Of a DNA stretch of 6,855 nucleotides, positions 5,058-6,855 are shown piece by piece. The position numbers and the translations under genes were made by a program. A model generated the notes under the pieces. It did not search any database. It had not been told where the DNA came from and saw only the letters and a list, made by a program, of their open reading frames with translations. Numbering within the stretch: the first letter of the stretch is position 1; each line of letters opens with the position of its first letter. The stretch lies in NCBI GenBank assembly GCA_017458865.1, contig JAFSZW010000531.1:1-6855 (forward strand), written 5' to 3'. This DNA is from Clostridia bacterium (GTDB lineage: Bacteria > Bacillota > Clostridia > Christensenellales > Aristaeellaceae).

Positions 5058-5510
5058 ATGAAAAGAAAGCAGAAAAATAATAAAAAATCTGCGAACAAAC
5101 GGAAACAAAACGCCAGGAAAAAAGCGGACAGGAAGAATGAATTTGAGGATCTGGAGTTTGGTCAGGATGATACGTTCTACTTTATTGCAGGCTTTACCTC
5201 AGGTGGGGCGCCTTACGGTATTACATGGGAAGAGTTCAGACGGATGGAATTTGAACAAAGTCTCAGGCAGCTGACACCGCCGGATGATTCAGGATGGAAT
5301 GCGCCTGATGACTGGGATCCGGATGAGGAGACAGGATTCTATGTGCTGGGGGACGACGCGTTTGATGAGGACGAGGCGTGGGACATGGATGATGACTGGG
5401 ATCCGGACGAAGCATGGGACATGGATGAGGAATGGGATCTGGACGACGAATGGGATCCGGATGAGGAATGGGATCTGGACGACGAATGGGATCCGGATGA
5501 GGACGAGTGA
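5058..5510 (+). CDS. Bipolar protein with acidic Trp-Asp hexapeptide repeat tail
   Basis: Unrecognised 150-residue protein with three zones. Residues 1-27 are strongly basic, with 14 Lys/Arg. Residues 35-60 form the only fold-like part (DDTFYFIAGFTSGG, then PYGITWEEF), which resembles a conserved segment of uncharacterised Clostridia proteins (memory only). Residues 107-148 are seven tandem units of x-W-D-[M/P/L]-D-[D/E], with an isolated extra unit at 85-90. The tail contains no Lys or Arg. There is no signal peptide or membrane segment. The ribosome binding site is poor: AGGA ends one base before the ATG, so expression probably depends on coupling or readthrough from the 61-residue gene in the same frame. 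Possible roles include metal binding by the Asp-rich tail or electrostatic protein/nucleic-acid contacts, both speculative. Confidence 0.72.
   Translation: MKRKQKNNKKSANKRKQNARKKADRKNEFEDLEFGQDDTFYFIAGFTSGGAPYGITWEEFRRMEFEQSLRQLTPPDDSGWNAPDDWDPDEETGFYVLGDDAFDEDEAWDMDDDWDPDEAWDMDEEWDLDDEWDPDEEWDLDDEWDPDEDE
5376..5501 (+). repeat. 18-bp tandem repeat with exact 36-bp higher-order copies
   Basis: Seven 18-bp units encode the W-D hexapeptides. Within them, 5423-5458 and 5459-5494 are identical 36-bp copies, and 5495-5503 begins a third. Unit lengths are multiples of three, so gain or loss would keep the frame. The near-identity at DNA level points to recent duplication. Confidence 0.9.
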
Positions 5511-5703
5511 CCCCGTTCTGGATTTGTGTGTGATGGATAGCAGATCTGTTACGAAAGTATCATGGTCAAGCGTGAAAACTCGATTCCCTTTCTTGGATTG
5601 CAACAACCAGACACAGCCTTGCAGATTGGTGGCCAGGTGGACTTCAGGTGCAGTCCATGAAGGAAGAAGTAAGAAATGTATTAACGAATATCCGTCCAGG
5701 GAG
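5511..5703. other. Stretch with no convincing gene (first part of the 5511-5924 gap)
   Basis: No gene with coding support is seen. A 32-codon ATG frame at 5562-5660 has only a weak GAAAG upstream. A small perfect hairpin can form (5638-5643 with 5652-5657, 8-nt loop). The area may be a long 3' untranslated region of the repeat-protein transcript or a decayed gene. Confidence 0.4.
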
Positions 5704-5732
5704 TCGACAGATAAGGCGTATTCCTTCATAAT
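5704..5732 (+). promoter_or_regulatory. Sigma70-like promoter directly upstream of a terminator
   Basis: TCGACA (5704-5709, 5/6 to TTGACA), a 17-nt spacer, then CATAAT (5727-5732, 5/6 to TATAAT). Predicted transcription start is near 5739. No gene follows on this strand before the terminator at 5751-5799. Confidence 0.45.
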
Positions 5733-5738
5733 TAGTAC

Positions 5739-5799
5739 GTCTGAAAAGACACCTGGACATTGAGTTCTTGCAGGAAGTGAGTGTTCAGGTTTTTTATTT
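5739..5799 (+). ncRNA. Candidate short RNA made only of a leader and terminator hairpin
   Basis: A transcript from the promoter at 5704-5732 would run about 60 nt and end in the hairpin at 5751-5790 plus its U-tract. The 18-nt apical region includes a small TTC/GAA pairing (5765-5767 with 5774-5776). No known RNA family is recognised. The alternative is that the promoter match is chance and the hairpin merely ends the upstream operon. Confidence 0.25.
5751..5799 (+). terminator. Intrinsic terminator at the end of the plus-strand block
   Basis: Bases 5751-5761 pair with 5780-5790 (11 bp with two G-U pairs), followed by TTTTTT-A-TTT from 5790. It lies 240 nt after the repeat-protein stop. It could end that operon after a long 3' untranslated region, or a short local transcript. 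Confidence 0.75.
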
Positions 5800-5854
5800 G
5801 CTGTCCCCACGGATGCTGCGAATTGCTTGATGCATCGCATAAATGTACGGACTG

Positions 5855-5892
5855 AAACAAAACATGCCATGCAGTCACCTGCATGGCATGTT
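5855..5892 (-). terminator. Intrinsic terminator of the esterase gene
   Basis: Perfect 14-bp inverted repeat, 5861-5874 with 5879-5892. On the minus strand the loop is GTGA, a GNRA tetraloop, and TTTT-G-TTT spans the stem end and downstream bases. It starts 32 nt past the esterase stop. The plus-strand side has no T-run. Confidence 0.85.
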
Positions 5893-5924
5893 GTTACATG
5901 GTGTGTGGGAATGTCTGAGATGGC

Positions 5925-6728
5925 TTATTTGAAGAACCACTCAAGCACATTCTGGATGTACTTGTCCCAGAAGTCCCAGTCATGACCACCGGGACCTTCC
6001 TCGTAGGTAAGGTCTGCACCGCGGCTCTCCAGTGTTTTTTTTGCGGTCTGGTTAATGTCGTACAGGAAGTCGCTTGTGCCGACAGACTGGTACAGAGCAG
6101 GCCTGTATCCCTGACTGATGGCCTTGTCGTACAGCGCAAAGAGATCGTATTTGCTGCCTTTCAGATGATTTCCGTCTTTTACGGCATCACCGAAACAGTC
6201 TTCCCACGAGAACACATCGGTTTTTTCATCTTTGGAATCGAACAGGGCAGCAATATCCAGTGCACCGGACATGGAAGCGGCTTTGCCGAAGATATCCGGC
6301 CGGGTCAGTGCAAGGTACCATGCACCGTAACCACCCATGGAAAAGCCGGCAATAAAGGTCTTTTTCCGATCCTTTGAGACGGGGAATACGTTCTGGATAA
6401 AGAGCGGAAGCTCTTCTGTGAACAGCTTCGTGTAGCTCCGTCCACCCTTCAGATCCTGGTAGAACGAGTTGCCGGCGGATGCCATGACAAGCGCGACACC
6501 GTATTTCTGTGCGTAACGCTCGATGTTCGAGAATCGCATCCAGGAGAAAGCATCGCCATAGGCACCGTGAAGGAGATAGATGACAGGCAGTCCATTTTCA
6601 TAATCAAACTTTTCATTGTTGGTTATGTCAGTAATGGAGCAGTCAGAGCCGGGCGTTGGGATGAATACGTTGAGCGTAATGTTGCTCTTCATCGAAAAGC
6701 TGTAATAGTGGGTTTCCATCAATGCCAT
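5925..6728 (-). CDS. Serine esterase of the EstA/esterase-D type (alpha/beta hydrolase)
   Basis: Predicted 267-residue alpha/beta-hydrolase esterase without a signal peptide, so likely cytoplasmic. Motifs in order are YLLHGAYGD with the oxyanion-hole HG (residues 54-55), GFSMGGYGAW with nucleophile Ser130, GTSDFLYD containing the probable acid (Asp220 or Asp224), and GGHDWDFWD with His249. The layout matches tributyrin esterase EstA of lactic acid bacteria and esterase D/S-formylglutathione hydrolase relatives, acting on short-chain acyl esters or deacetylating sugars. The open frame continues to 6806, but AAGGAGG at 6744-6738 with a 9-nt spacer selects the ATG at 6728. It is a single-gene unit ending in its own terminator. 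No clear promoter was seen upstream on the minus strand within the window. Confidence 0.9.
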   Translation of the reverse strand: MALMETHYYSFSMKSNITLNVFIPTPGSDCSITDITNNEKFDYENGLPVIYLLHGAYGDAFSWMRFSNIERYAQKYGVALVMASAGNSFYQDLKGGRSYTKLFTEELPLFIQNVFPVSKDRKKTFIAGFSMGGYGAWYLALTRPDIFGKAASMSGALDIAALFDSKDEKTDVFSWEDCFGDAVKDGNHLKGSKYDLFALYDKAISQGYRPALYQSVGTSDFLYDINQTAKKTLESRGADLTYEEGPGGHDWDFWDKYIQNVLEWFFK

Positions 6729-6737
6729 GGATTTTGT

Positions 6738-6744
6738 CCTCCTT
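6738..6744 (-). promoter_or_regulatory. Shine-Dalgarno deciding the esterase start
   Basis: Minus-strand AAGGAGG lies 9 nt before the ATG at 6728. The start at 6806 of the longer frame has no such site, and the extra 26 residues it would add do not look like family sequence. Confidence 0.8.
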
Positions 6745-6855
6745 GTGAACTTATTTCGTGTCGTGATCCATTCCGCAGGAAAATGGCCGGTACTTTGCGC
6801 AGACATACCGGGATATCTGCCTCGGAACTGTTGGGCGTGGCGCTGAGTCGTTTCT

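Noticed and set aside
5376..5501. CRISPR-like array
   Set aside because: The 18/36-bp units are contiguous, in frame and without spacers, so they are coding tandem repeats.
5562..5660. 32-codon open frame in the gap after the repeat gene
   Set aside because: No adequate ribosome binding site and no recognisable motif; too short to support as a gene.
5284..5763. Plus-strand open frame overlapping the repeat gene in another phase
   Set aside because: Repetitive shadow of the tandem repeat. The in-phase frame has the biased, structured composition and the better context.
5289..5870. 193-codon minus-strand open frame antisense to the repeat protein
   Set aside because: Its repetitive IRIPFVVQIPF-like sequence is just the antisense of the W-D repeats, and it has no family resemblance. 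It also runs through the esterase terminator region.
5982..6377. 131-codon plus-strand open frame opposite the esterase
   Set aside because: The opposite strand has the full catalytic triad of an alpha/beta hydrolase with a strong ribosome binding site.

Overview
The window looks like a chromosomal stretch from a moderately GC-rich member of the Bacillota, perhaps a gut anaerobe of the Erysipelotrichia or Clostridia type. This rests on strong AGGAGG-type ribosome binding sites, U-tract hairpin terminators and the protein families present. The exact lineage cannot be read from the sequence. No tRNA, rRNA, CRISPR array or recognisable insertion sequence was seen.

Left block (1-1916, + strand). 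The 3' two thirds of a GH13 oligo-1,6-glucosidase-type gene is cut by the window edge. It is followed by an unrecognised 73-residue protein and a small hotdog-fold acyl-CoA thioesterase. The thioesterase block converges on a minus-strand pair (2051-3438): a metallo-beta-lactamase-fold hydrolase followed 26 nt later by a YbaK/EbsC-type aminoacyl-tRNA deacylase. That pair ends in a clear intrinsic terminator at 2002-2034 and starts from an extended -10 promoter near 3538-3546.

Middle block (3673-5510, + strand). Five genes run in one direction: a nucleoside 2-deoxyribosyltransferase-like protein, a MazG-like nucleotide pyrophosphohydrolase, a VOC/glyoxalase-fold protein, a 61-residue protein and a 150-residue protein ending in a Trp-Asp hexapeptide repeat. 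The first two suggest nucleotide-pool handling or clean-up. The last two lie in the same reading frame, separated only by one TAA and two codons, so they may be one gene interrupted by a stop.

Right block (5511-6855). A roughly 400-base stretch without a convincing gene contains a sigma70-like promoter immediately followed by a + strand terminator (a possible short RNA), then a second terminator facing the other way. A minus-strand serine esterase of the EstA/esterase-D type fills the remainder. Several genes have start codons well inside their longest open frame, chosen here from the Shine-Dalgarno positions.

The most unusual items are the in-frame split gene with its acidic W-D repeat tail, the NDT-like/MazG-like pair, and the tiny promoter-terminator unit at 5704-5799.
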